This document shows, piece by piece, positions 1 through 6,760 of a stretch of 35,523 nt of DNA. How positions within the stretch are numbered: the first letter of the stretch is position 1; the number at the start of each line of letters is the position of its first letter. The position numbers and the translations under genes were made by a program. Source of the DNA: an uncultured Clostridia bacterium (GTDB lineage Bacteria; Bacillota; Clostridia; TANB77; CAG-508). The notes below the pieces were generated by a model. It saw only the letters and a list, made by a program, of their open reading frames with translations, had not been told where the DNA came from and made no database searches. The stretch spans positions 1 to 35,523 of the forward strand of contig CALXCD010000019.1 of the NCBI GenBank assembly GCA_944386715.1, written 5' to 3'.

Positions 1-20
1 AAATTTTTAATAAAGATTTG

Positions 21-59
21 TGCCTTCCGCAGACGTAGCGTTAGCGGAGGCAAGGAAGG
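21..59 (+). promoter_or_regulatory. GC-rich hairpin overlapping the first gene's ribosome site
   Basis: TGCCTTCCGC (21-30) can pair with GCGGAGGCA (44-52) with one bulged T, and ACG/CGT can pair inside the loop. The same 5' arm contains CCTTCC (23-28), which can instead pair with GGAAGG (54-59), the ribosome site of the gene at 61. The two folds exclude each other. The patch is far richer in GC than its surroundings. Whether it regulates anything, or is simply a repeat copy, cannot be told from one copy. Confidence 0.35.
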
Positions 60-60
60 A

Positions 61-321
61 ATGAGATTAAATATGGAAAATTATACTTTTGAAATGATGT
101 GGGAAGACTTAAAAGATGGATATCAAATCTATTATACGTATGTAGGAAACAGATATGTATTATTCAAAACAGCAGAAAATTGTTATACACAAAAATTATT
201 ATCAGACCATCCTAAAAATCCACAACCTAAAATGTTAATGCTAACATTAAAAAGAGTAAAAGAAATGTTTCCTGATATGGAAAATATTGAGTATAAGATA
301 GGAATAGCTGATATAGAATAG
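61..321 (+). CDS. Hypothetical small protein, 86 aa
   Basis: I do not recognise this protein. It is short, probably soluble, rich in Tyr/Phe in its first half (EMMWEDL, YQIYYTY, NRYVLF) and in Lys in the second, with no signal peptide, membrane segment, Cys pair or known motif. The start is uncertain: the purine stretch AAGGAAGGA (52-60) touches the ATG at 61, giving about 4 bases of spacing from the AAGGA half, whereas the in-frame ATG at 73 would have about 13. A GC-rich hairpin overlaps the ribosome site. It stands alone at the left edge, 128 bases ahead of folD and in the same direction; no terminator separates them, so co-transcription is possible. Confidence 0.5.
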   Translation: MRLNMENYTFEMMWEDLKDGYQIYYTYVGNRYVLFKTAENCYTQKLLSDHPKNPQPKMLMLTLKRVKEMFPDMENIEYKIGIADIE

Positions 322-449
322 ACAAAAGACTAGAAGAAATTAAGAAATATTTAAAAAAGCAAATATAAAATATATTATTCCATCTGATTTAAATTTAATT
401 CATGGAGTAATAAAAGAAGAGATGAAATAATAAAAAAGGAGTAAAAAAG

Positions 450-1301
450 ATGGCAAAAATCATAGATGGAAAAGAAGTAGCAAAAAAGACAAGAGAAAAA
501 CTAAAAAAACAATGTGAAGAACTAAAAAAACAAGGAATAGAACCAAAATTTGCAGTTATATTAGTAGGAGACAATCCCGCATCAAAAGTATATGTAAAAA
601 ATAAAAGCAAAGCAGCACAAGAAGTAGGAATACTATTTGAAGAATATACGCTTGATGCTAACATAGAACAAAAAGAACTAATACAACTAATCCAAGAACT
701 AAATCATCGAAAAGATATTCATGGAATATTATTGCAAAGTCCTATTCCAAATCATTTAGACATCAATGAAGCATTTAGAACAATTGCAGTAGAAAAAGAT
801 ATAGATGGATTCCATCCAACCAATGTAGGAAAATTAGCATTAGGACAAGACACATTTGTTTCCTGCACACCTTATGGAATTATGAAAATGCTAGAAGAAT
901 ATCAAATATCATTAGAAGGAAAAAATGTAGTAATTATTGGAAGAAGCAATATTGTGGGCAAACCATTATGCCAGTGTTGCCTGAATAAAAATGCAACAGT
1001 TACTATCTGCCATTCCAAAACAAAAGAATTAGTAAACCATACCAAAAAAGCAGATGTTATTATGGTAGCAATAGGAAAACCAAAATTCCTAACAAAAGAT
1101 ATGGTAAAAGAAGGGGCAGTAGTGATAGATGTAGGAATCAATCGAACAGAAGAAGGAAAACTAGTAGGAGATGTAGACTTTGAAGAAGTAGAAAAAATAG
1201 CAAGCTATATAACACCAGTTCCAGGGGGCGTAGGACCGATGACAATAGCAATGCTAATGAATAATGTTATCAAAGCAGCAAAACAAATCAATCATAAATA
1301 G
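450..1301 (+). CDS. folD: Bifunctional methylene-THF dehydrogenase / methenyl-THF cyclohydrolase
   Basis: FolD interconverts 5,10-methylene-, 5,10-methenyl- and 10-formyl-tetrahydrofolate in the cytoplasm, using NADP, and so feeds purine and formyl-Met synthesis. The 283-residue length is normal. Visible family features: the catalytic YxxxK (Y48, K52) in the N-terminal domain, the LLQSPIPNHLD segment (commonly QLPLP in relatives), the dinucleotide-binding stretch VVIIGRSNIVGKPL near residue 155, and the C-terminal signature PGGVGPMTIAMLM. AAAAGGAG lies just upstream of the ATG. It is followed by a rho-independent terminator, so it seems to be a single gene or the end of a short unit. Identification rests on several conserved blocks and is secure. 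Confidence 0.96.
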   Translation: MAKIIDGKEVAKKTREKLKKQCEELKKQGIEPKFAVILVGDNPASKVYVKNKSKAAQEVGILFEEYTLDANIEQKELIQLIQELNHRKDIHGILLQSPIPNHLDINEAFRTIAVEKDIDGFHPTNVGKLALGQDTFVSCTPYGIMKMLEEYQISLEGKNVVIIGRSNIVGKPLCQCCLNKNATVTICHSKTKELVNHTKKADVIMVAIGKPKFLTKDMVKEGAVVIDVGINRTEEGKLVGDVDFEEVEKIASYITPVPGGVGPMTIAMLMNNVIKAAKQINHK

Positions 1302-1316
1302 AAAAATAATAAGAAT

Positions 1317-1352
1317 GGGGGCTTATTAAAAAAAGCCTCTTTTTGTTTTTTT
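1317..1352 (+). terminator. Rho-independent terminator after folD
   Basis: The arms GGGGCTT (1318-1324) and AAGCCTC (1333-1339) form a stem with one G-T pair, followed by TTTTTGTTTTTTT. It starts 16 bases after the folD stop. Confidence 0.75.
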
Positions 1353-1372
1353 AGGATTAAAATAAAGAAAGG

Positions 1373-2305
1373 ATGATTAAAATAGAAAACATAAAGTATT
1401 GGATTTGGCTAAGTTTATTAAAAGGAATAGGAAGTAGAAAATGTTTAACACTATTAGAAAAATATCAAACACCTGAAAAAATATATCATTTGACAAAAGA
1501 AGAACTAGTAAATGTAAAAGGAATAGGAAAAACTGCAGCAGATATTATTAGTTGCCAAATAACCAAACAAAAGATAGACAAGCATTTGCAGTATTTAGAA
1601 AGAAATCAAATAGAAGTTATCCACATACAAGATAAAAGTTATCCACCATTATTAAAAGAAATTTACGACCCACCAATTGTAATATATTTAAAAGGAAATA
1701 AAAAAATACTAGAAGAAAAATCCCTAGCTATTGTAGGCTGTAGGGATGCCACAGATTACGGGAGAAAAGCAGCAAAATATTTTGCATATCAATTAGCAAA
1801 ACAGGGTATACATATAGTAAGTGGTTTAGCAAAAGGTGTGGATAGTTATGCACATATAGGAACTATACTTTCTGGAAAAGTGGATAGTTATCCACAAAAA
1901 GAGAAATCATCCACAATCGGAAAAACAATTGCAGTATTAGGCTGTGGATTAGATACTATTTATCCACAAGAAAATAAAAATCTGGCTAATCAAATCATAG
2001 AAACAGGAGGAGCTATTATAACAGAATATCCTTTAGGAACAAAACCAGAAAAAGGCAATTTTCCTGCAAGAAATAGAATCATAAGTGGACTAAGTAAAGG
2101 TGTTTTAGTAATAGAAGCAAAAGAAAGAAGCGGAAGTTTAATAACAGTAGATTTTGCGTTAGAACAAGGAAGAGATGTATATGCAATACCAGGAAATATT
2201 AATTCTATCCACTCTATAGGAACAAATAAACTAATTAAACAAGGAGCTAAAATGGTAACTCATTATTCAGAAATAGAAATTGGCATTGGTTCCAGGTCTG
2301 AATGA
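1373..2305 (+). CDS. dprA: DNA processing protein DprA (Smf family)
   Basis: DprA binds incoming single-stranded DNA and loads RecA during natural transformation. Seen here: an N-terminal helix-hairpin-helix region (LLKGIGSRK, NVKGIGKTAADII), then the DprA Rossmann-like domain with IVSGLAKGVDSYAH, AVLGCGLD, GAIITEYPLG, FPARNRIISGLS, EAKERSGSLIT and DVYAIPG. Two oddities. Between the GVDSYAH and AVLGCGLD blocks there are about a dozen more residues than relatives usually have, and this DNA is full of DnaA-box sequences. The last residues (GIGSRSE) and the TGA stop are encoded by a copy of a 33-base palindromic repeat, and the usual C-terminal winged-helix domain is absent. The start is uncertain: GAAAGG abuts the ATG, and an in-frame stop lies at 1358-1360. 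Confidence 0.93.
   Translation: MIKIENIKYWIWLSLLKGIGSRKCLTLLEKYQTPEKIYHLTKEELVNVKGIGKTAADIISCQITKQKIDKHLQYLERNQIEVIHIQDKSYPPLLKEIYDPPIVIYLKGNKKILEEKSLAIVGCRDATDYGRKAAKYFAYQLAKQGIHIVSGLAKGVDSYAHIGTILSGKVDSYPQKEKSSTIGKTIAVLGCGLDTIYPQENKNLANQIIETGGAIITEYPLGTKPEKGNFPARNRIISGLSKGVLVIEAKERSGSLITVDFALEQGRDVYAIPGNINSIHSIGTNKLIKQGAKMVTHYSEIEIGIGSRSE
1617..1968 (+). promoter_or_regulatory. DnaA-box cluster inside dprA
   Basis: Exact TTATCCACA occurs at 1617-1625, 1888-1896 and 1960-1968, and TTATGCACA (fits TTWTNCACA) at 1846-1854. One-mismatch forms lie at 1639 (TTATCCACC), 1907 (TCATCCACA) and, on the minus strand, 1837-1845 (TGTGGATAG) and 1943-1951 (TGTGGATTA). The boxes at 1837-1845 and 1846-1854 abut head to head. 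The sequence is seen directly. DnaA binding, and a role such as DnaA titration, is inference. Confidence 0.5.
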
Positions 2306-2341
2306 CAATTTTTTGGCATTGGTTCCAGGTCTGAATGCCAA
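2280..2341 (+). repeat. Two tandem copies of a 33-base palindromic repeat at the dprA stop
   Basis: TTGGCATTGG through TCTGAATG is repeated at 2280-2304 and 2313-2337. The second copy is bounded by the perfect inverted arms TTGGCATT (2313-2320) and AATGCCAA (2334-2341); the first has one mismatch (AATGACAA), which creates the TGA stop of dprA. The core, GGTTCCAGGTCTG, is related to the GGGACAGGTCCC palindromes elsewhere in the window. Confidence 0.75.
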
Positions 2342-2373
2342 CAAAAAAAGGTTTGAAAACTTTTCTTCAAACC
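2342..2373 (-). terminator. Terminator-like hairpin, minus-strand orientation
   Basis: GGTTTGAA (2350-2357) pairs with TTCAAACC (2366-2373). Read on the minus strand the stem is followed by seven T (complement of 2343-2349). No minus-strand gene lies upstream, so it may only be a palindrome attached to the neighbouring repeat. Confidence 0.4.
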
Positions 2374-2512
2374 ATAAAACTTAACTTATTTTAACACATT
2401 TTTTTTGAAAAAGCAAATGGATAAAAACGCAAATGAGAGAGAAATTGATAAGAAAAAAAGAGATTAAGATATATATAATGAGGAAAAACAATAAATTAGA
2501 ATAAAAAACAAT

Positions 2513-2541
2513 TTGTAAAGAAAAACAAGATGTGCTAAAAT
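2513..2541 (+). promoter_or_regulatory. Promoter of the 6S RNA gene
   Basis: TTGTAA (2513-2518), a 17-base spacer, then an extended -10 TGCTAAAAT (TG at 2533, TAAAAT at 2536-2541). Transcription would begin near 2548, about 48 bases before the likely mature 6S 5' end. This fits processing from a precursor; AATAACTT (2546-2553) and AAGTTATT (2584-2591) could form a leader hairpin. Confidence 0.6.
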
Positions 2542-2595
2542 ATAAATAACTTAAGAGAAACAAGCAAAAACAAAGAATTAAATAAGTTATTAATT

Positions 2596-2789
2596 TACCC
2601 TGCATAGTGCGTATAGGCAGAATTTTTAGAACCAACACACGATAAGAGGGGCCAAGTCTCAAAATATGGCGTGCATGCTCACCGTTTGAATTGTGAGAAG
2701 CCCATGAGTATTTTGGTAGGCACCCACCTGTTTTTAGGAGCAGGTCCTTAAAAATTCACGGAGCTGACGGCTAAGGCGGGGATTTTTTT
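2596..2789 (+). ncRNA. ssrS: 6S RNA
   Basis: 6S RNA mimics an open promoter and binds sigma-A RNA polymerase. The 5' end CCCTGC (2598-2603) pairs with GCGGGG (2776-2781); GAATTTTTA pairs with TAAAAATTC further in, giving the closing stem. The middle holds GCATGCTCAC, a hairpin loop, then GTGAGAAGCC, which matches the well-known GCATGCTC..GAGAAGCC segment of E. coli 6S RNA. The length of about 190 bases is typical. The 3' end runs into TTTTTTT. The identification is from memory of the family; a covariance-model search would settle it. Exact ends are uncertain by several bases. Confidence 0.85.
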
Positions 2790-2852
2790 GTGCTAATTAA
2801 TAAAATACTAATGATATAAAAACTATGGAATAAAGATAATCCAATAAAAGAG

Positions 2853-2890
2853 AAGAGATATTAAAATGTACTAAATAGTATCTCTTTTTT
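2853..2890 (+). terminator. Rho-independent terminator between 6S RNA and prmC
   Basis: AAGAGATA (2853-2860) pairs with TATCTCTT (2879-2886), extended by T-G and T-A pairs, and the T run continues to 2890. Together with the T run at the 6S end it would isolate prmC from upstream transcription. Nothing else is seen between 2790 and 2852. Confidence 0.65.
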
Positions 2891-2944
2891 GTATGAAAAA
2901 TAAATATATTTGTATAATTTTGGTATTGGTGAAGGATATAAAAA

Positions 2945-2973
2945 TTGAAAAAAATAAACAAATATGATAAAAT
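2945..2973 (+). promoter_or_regulatory. Promoter of prmC-whiA-hemW
   Basis: TTGAAA (2945-2950), a 17-base spacer, then TGATAAAAT with TG at 2965 and TAAAAT at 2968-2973 (extended -10). The expected start near 2980 gives a very short leader before the prmC ATG at 2997. Confidence 0.65.
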
Positions 2974-2996
2974 AACCGCAGAAAGAAGGTGTGAAT

Positions 2997-3881
2997 ATGA
3001 CAATAAAACAAGCGATGGAAAAAGCAATTGTGAATTTCAAATTAGAAAAAATAGAAAGTCCCATTTTAAAAGCAAGAATGTTAATGCAATACGTGTTAAA
3101 AAAACCAAGAGAATATATCATGATTTATGACAGTAAAAAATTAACACCAAAACAAGAAGAGCAATATATAAAAGGAATGAATGATATACAAAAAGGAACA
3201 CCAATAGAACATATTACACACCAAAAAGAATTTATGAAACTAAATTTTTATGTAGATGAAAATGTACTAATACCAAGGCAAGATACAGAAACCTTAGTAG
3301 AGGAAGTAATAAAACTAGCATCAAAACCTAGAATAAACAACAAAAATGCAAAATTTGTACCAGAATTACAAGCGAAATTTTTAGACTTATGTACAGGAAG
3401 TGGAGCAATAGCAGTATCTTTAGCCAAATATATAGAAAACTGTGAAATAACAGCAACAGATATAAGTCCTCAAGCCATAGAAATAGCAAAAACAAATGCT
3501 AAAAACAATCAAGTTGAAAATAGAATAACATTTATTGAAAGTGATTTATTCAAAAGTATAGTAGAAGAAAAATACGACATTATAGTTTCTAACCCACCAT
3601 ATATAAAACAAGAAGTATTAAAAACATTAGATAAAGAAGTGCAAAAAGAGCCAAGACTTGCTTTAGATGGGGGAAAAGATGGGCTAGACTTTTATCAAAA
3701 AATTATTAAAGAAGCATATAAATATTTAAAATATGAAGGATATCTTTGTTTAGAAATTGGATATGACCAAAAAGAAGATGTGATACAATTAATAGAAAAA
3801 GAAGAAAAATATACCAATACTTATTGTGTAAAAGATTTATGTGATAAAGATAGAGTAATTGTAACAAAGGTAGGTGGATAA
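2997..3881 (+). CDS. prmC: Peptide chain release factor N5-glutamine methyltransferase
   Basis: PrmC (HemK) methylates the Gln of the GGQ motif in release factors RF1 and RF2 using S-adenosylmethionine. The protein has the helical N-terminal domain, then PRQDTETLVEEV, the SAM-binding LDLCTGSGAIAVSL (about residues 129-142) and the catalytic NPPY (N199-Y202). I place the start at ATG 2997 rather than the GTG at 2991, because AGAAGG ends at 2989 and only the ATG has useful spacing. In many firmicutes prmC follows prfA; here prfA is absent and the gene heads an operon with whiA and hemW. Its stop is one base from the whiA start, indicating translational coupling. Confidence 0.94.
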   Translation: MTIKQAMEKAIVNFKLEKIESPILKARMLMQYVLKKPREYIMIYDSKKLTPKQEEQYIKGMNDIQKGTPIEHITHQKEFMKLNFYVDENVLIPRQDTETLVEEVIKLASKPRINNKNAKFVPELQAKFLDLCTGSGAIAVSLAKYIENCEITATDISPQAIEIAKTNAKNNQVENRITFIESDLFKSIVEEKYDIIVSNPPYIKQEVLKTLDKEVQKEPRLALDGGKDGLDFYQKIIKEAYKYLKYEGYLCLEIGYDQKEDVIQLIEKEEKYTNTYCVKDLCDKDRVIVTKVGG

Positions 3882-3882
3882 A

Positions 3883-4755
3883 TTGTCATTTTCATCTGAT
3901 ATTAAACAAGAACTAAATAAAAATAGTAATTTAGTGAATAAAGAAATTGTCAAACAAGAATTATTAGGATATTTATTATCTGGAAACACAAGCATTGGAA
4001 AAGATAACAAAATTAAATTTTCCACAGAAAGTGATTACAATATTAATCGATTTTCAAAATTACTAACCAATTTAAATATAAACCATCAAATTGATATTAC
4101 AGGAAAAACTTTTTTTATTACCATAAAAAAGAAAGAAATAGAGTGGTTACCAATAATAGAAAATAAAATTGTTTTAACAGACCAGATAGGAAAAAAAGAA
4201 GAAGAAAAAAGAGCCTTTATCAGAGGCTTATTTATGGGTGCAGGTTCTGTTAATAATCCAGAAAATAAATATCATTTAGAAATAATAGTAGCAAATGAAG
4301 AAAATTTGTGGATGGTGAAAGAACTATTAGAAAACTTAGGAATTCACATCAAAATATTGCAGACAAAACAGAAAAATTCTTTATATCTAAAAGAAGGAGA
4401 AGAAATTTCAAGATTCCTAGCATTAATTGGTGCTAATAAAGCAGTGATGCAATTTGAAGACATTAGGGTACAAAGAGAAATGAGAGGAAAGGTAAATAGG
4501 ATAGTAAATTGTGAATCTGCTAATTTAAACAAAACCATTAATGCATCGATAGAACAAATTGCAGCAATTCGAAAATTAAAACAAAATGGGAAATTTAATA
4601 AATTAGATGAAAATTTAAAAGAAATTGCAAATTTAAGACTAGAAAATCCAGATATGCCATTAAGTGAATTAGGAAAATTATTAAAAAATCCAATTGGAAA
4701 ATCAGGTGTCAATTACCGTCTAAAAAAGATAATGGAAATTGCAAATGAACTATAA
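3883..4755 (+). CDS. whiA: DNA-binding protein WhiA
   Basis: WhiA is a conserved Gram-positive DNA-binding protein with a degenerate LAGLIDADG-like N-terminal domain and a C-terminal helix-turn-helix. It controls sporulation genes in Streptomyces and affects division and chromosome segregation in Bacillus. The domains show as KRAFIRGLFMGAGSVNNPE (about residues 107-125) and, at the C-terminus, MPLSELGKLL..GKSGVNYRLKKI. I choose TTG at 3883 as the start: it gives MSFSSDIKQEL, the usual N-terminus, and has AGGTGG five bases upstream. A GTG at 3874 would overlap prmC. The common yvcJ-yvcK-whiA context is missing; here whiA is sandwiched between prmC and hemW. Confidence 0.93.
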   Translation: MSFSSDIKQELNKNSNLVNKEIVKQELLGYLLSGNTSIGKDNKIKFSTESDYNINRFSKLLTNLNINHQIDITGKTFFITIKKKEIEWLPIIENKIVLTDQIGKKEEEKRAFIRGLFMGAGSVNNPENKYHLEIIVANEENLWMVKELLENLGIHIKILQTKQKNSLYLKEGEEISRFLALIGANKAVMQFEDIRVQREMRGKVNRIVNCESANLNKTINASIEQIAAIRKLKQNGKFNKLDENLKEIANLRLENPDMPLSELGKLLKNPIGKSGVNYRLKKIMEIANEL

Positions 4756-4765
4756 GGAGGATATC

Positions 4766-5914
4766 GTGGAAAAAAGAGAATTAGGAATTTACATACATAT
4801 TCCATTTTGTGCCCAAAAATGTGATTACTGTGATTTTATATCTTTTCCCTATCGACTTCAAAGTGAAAAAATAAAGGACTATATCAAAACAATGGAAGAG
4901 GAAATAGATTCTTATAATGTTACTTCCTTTAATGTTACCACTATTTATATAGGCGGAGGGACACCTTCTATCATTCCTAGTCAATATATAGAAGAAATAC
5001 TTCTTAGAATAAAACAAAAATTAGAAAAAAGTGAAAATCCGACAAAGTGGAAGCAAATAGAAATCACAATAGAAGTGAATCCTGGTACTACTAATAAAAC
5101 AAAATTAGAAACCTATCAAAAAGTAGGTATCAACCGATTAAGTATAGGATTACAAACAACGAACAATAAGTTACTAAAACAAATAGGAAGAATTCATACC
5201 TATGAAGATTTCCTAAATACTTATCAAACAGCAAAAGGAGCAGGATTTGAAAATGTCAATGTAGATTTGATGTTAGGTCTTCCCAATCAGACGATACAAG
5301 ACTTGAAACAAAGCTTAGAAGAAGTAATAGCACTAAATCCTAATCATATTAGTACTTATTCTTTAATCGTAGAGGAAGGAACTCCCATAGCTAAGAAACT
5401 AGAAGAAGGAAAATTAGTATTGCCAAATGAAGAAACAGAAAGACAAATGTATTGGTATGTAAAAAATACATTAGAACTAAATGGATATACACATTATGAA
5501 ATATCAAACTTTGCAAAAGAAGGAAAAGAATCCAAACATAATTTAAATTGTTGGAAGCAAAAAGAATATATTGGAATTGGAGTAGCTGCATCTTCCTATT
5601 TAAATAAAAAAAGATATTCTAATGTAAATGATATAGGAAAATATATAGAACAAAAAGGAAAAGAAAAAATAGTATTGGAAAATCAAACATTAGAAGAAGC
5701 AAAAAAAGAATACATGTTATTAGGTTTAAGAATGATAAAAGGTATTAGCATTACAGAATTTAAACAAAAATATGGTGAAAACCCTATTTTTTTGTATCGA
5801 AAAGAATTAGAAAAAATGGTTAAACAAGAGCTTTTGATAGTAGAAGAAGATAAGATAAGGCTAACCAATAAAGGCCTAGATTTCGCAAATCTGGTATGGG
5901 AAGAGTTTGTGTAA
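4766..5914 (+). CDS. hemW: Radical SAM heme chaperone HemW (HemN-like)
   Basis: HemW is a radical-SAM protein related to oxygen-independent coproporphyrinogen III oxidase. It binds heme and is thought to deliver it, rather than oxidise porphyrinogen. The [4Fe-4S] motif CxxxCxxC is at C15, C19 and C22 (PFCAQKCDYC), followed by IYIGGGTPS, EVNPGT, INRLSIGLQT and VNVDLMLGLPNQT, all typical. At 382 residues it is shorter than true HemN. The start is GTG 4766, five bases after a perfect AAGGAGG (4754-4760) that overlaps the end of whiA; earlier in-frame TTG and ATG codons lie before that ribosome site. No other heme gene is nearby. Whether it is a chaperone or an oxidase cannot be decided here. Confidence 0.88.
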   Translation: MEKRELGIYIHIPFCAQKCDYCDFISFPYRLQSEKIKDYIKTMEEEIDSYNVTSFNVTTIYIGGGTPSIIPSQYIEEILLRIKQKLEKSENPTKWKQIEITIEVNPGTTNKTKLETYQKVGINRLSIGLQTTNNKLLKQIGRIHTYEDFLNTYQTAKGAGFENVNVDLMLGLPNQTIQDLKQSLEEVIALNPNHISTYSLIVEEGTPIAKKLEEGKLVLPNEETERQMYWYVKNTLELNGYTHYEISNFAKEGKESKHNLNCWKQKEYIGIGVAASSYLNKKRYSNVNDIGKYIEQKGKEKIVLENQTLEEAKKEYMLLGLRMIKGISITEFKQKYGENPIFLYRKELEKMVKQELLIVEEDKIRLTNKGLDFANLVWEEFV

Positions 5915-6025
5915 TTTTAAGGTTACAAAGTATAACCATTTATCATTAGATTACTTAAAATGTACCTAAGACTGAACTCTATAGACCTAAAATGTTTGAG
6001 AAATTAATATTTTTTTCAGAAACAC

Positions 6026-6055
6026 TTGACACATAATTGGAAAATATAGTATAAT
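6026..6055 (+). promoter_or_regulatory. Promoter of infC-rpmI-rplT
   Basis: Consensus TTGACA (6026-6031), an 18-base spacer and consensus TATAAT (6050-6055). Transcription would start about 6062, exactly where the attenuator begins. Upstream, 5915-6025 holds only a weak GGTTA/TAACC hairpin after hemW (5919-5935) and no gene. Confidence 0.8.
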
Positions 6056-6061
6056 AATAAC

Positions 6062-6192
6062 CGTTACAAGAAGAAGTCATACTTCTCACCTTATCGAAAA
6101 CGAATAAGGTTAGAAACAAAAAAATAAAATAAACACAAAAAAGGATGTTTTTTTATGAAATGATTGACTTGTAACAAAAGTCAATTTTTTTA
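6062..6192 (+). promoter_or_regulatory. L20-type leader (transcription attenuator) of the infC operon
   Basis: The terminator is ATTGACTT (6163-6170) pairing with AAGTCAAT (6178-6185), followed by a run of seven T. An antiterminator can form instead: GTTACAAG at the RNA 5' end (6063-6070) is the exact complement of CTTGTAAC (6168-6175), which lies in the terminator arm and loop. Between them sit hairpins GAAGT/ACTTC and CCTTAT/ATAAGG. In Bacillus the equivalent leader lets ribosomal protein L20 repress its own operon. The pairing is seen directly; L20 control is from the known family. Confidence 0.8.
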
Positions 6193-6207
6193 TTGGAGGT
6201 GTTTTAT

Positions 6208-6723
6208 ATAAAACAAGAATTACCAATCAACAGACAAATTAGAGCAAAAGAAGTTCAACTAATAGGAGATGACGGAGAAAAAAAAGGAGTAATAGCATTA
6301 GAAGAAGCCATTGAACAAGCAGAAAGTAAAAATTTAGACTTAGTATTAGTAGCTCCAAATGCAAACCCACCAGTTTGCAAAATCATGAATTACGGAAAAT
6401 ACAAATTTGAACAAGCCAAAAAAGAAAAAGAAGCAAAGAAAAAACAAAAAGTATTAGAAGTAAAAGAAATTAGAGTAACTCCTAATATTGAAGAACATGA
6501 CTTTGGATTTAAATCTAAAAACGCAAGAAAATTTATAGAAGATGGAAATAAGGTAAAAATAACAGTTAGATTTAGAGGAAGAGAAGTCAACAATGCAAAA
6601 GCGGGAGAAGCAGTATTAAACAAATTTATACAAGCTCTAGAAGAAGTAGCTGTTGTAGAAAAACAACCTAAATTAGAAGGTAGAAATATGTTTACAATTT
6701 TAGCTAAAAAAACAGCTAATTAA
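6208..6723 (+). CDS. infC: Translation initiation factor IF-3
   Basis: IF-3 binds the 30S subunit, prevents 50S joining and checks the start codon. Visible: the N-terminal INRQIRAKEVQLI block, the PVCKIMNYGKYKFEQ segment at the domain linker, and the C-terminal domain with VKITVRFRGRE. No ATG, GTG or TTG is well placed. The ribosome site GGAGGTG ends at 6201, and the codon six bases on is ATA (6208), directly before KQELPIN, where homologues begin. The only upstream TTG (6193) is part of the ribosome site itself. An AUA start fits the known use of rare start codons (AUU in E. coli and Bacillus) for IF-3 self-control. It heads infC-rpmI-rplT. Confidence 0.94.
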   Translation: MKQELPINRQIRAKEVQLIGDDGEKKGVIALEEAIEQAESKNLDLVLVAPNANPPVCKIMNYGKYKFEQAKKEKEAKKKQKVLEVKEIRVTPNIEEHDFGFKSKNARKFIEDGNKVKITVRFRGREVNNAKAGEAVLNKFIQALEEVAVVEKQPKLEGRNMFTILAKKTAN

Positions 6724-6760
6724 CAGCTGGAAAATATAAAAAACGAAAGGAGATATCATC

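Noticed and set aside
322..449. Possible gene remnant: short frames (RLEEIKKYLKK, then IPSDLNLIHGVIKEEMK) ending at 430
   Set aside because: Two different frames, under 25 codons each, no recognisable family and no start signal. AT-rich DNA of this composition gives such strings by chance.
4344..4712. Minus-strand frame of 122 codons within whiA
   Set aside because: It lies entirely inside a confidently assigned gene and reads as Phe/Leu/Ser-rich complement of Lys/Asn/Glu codons.
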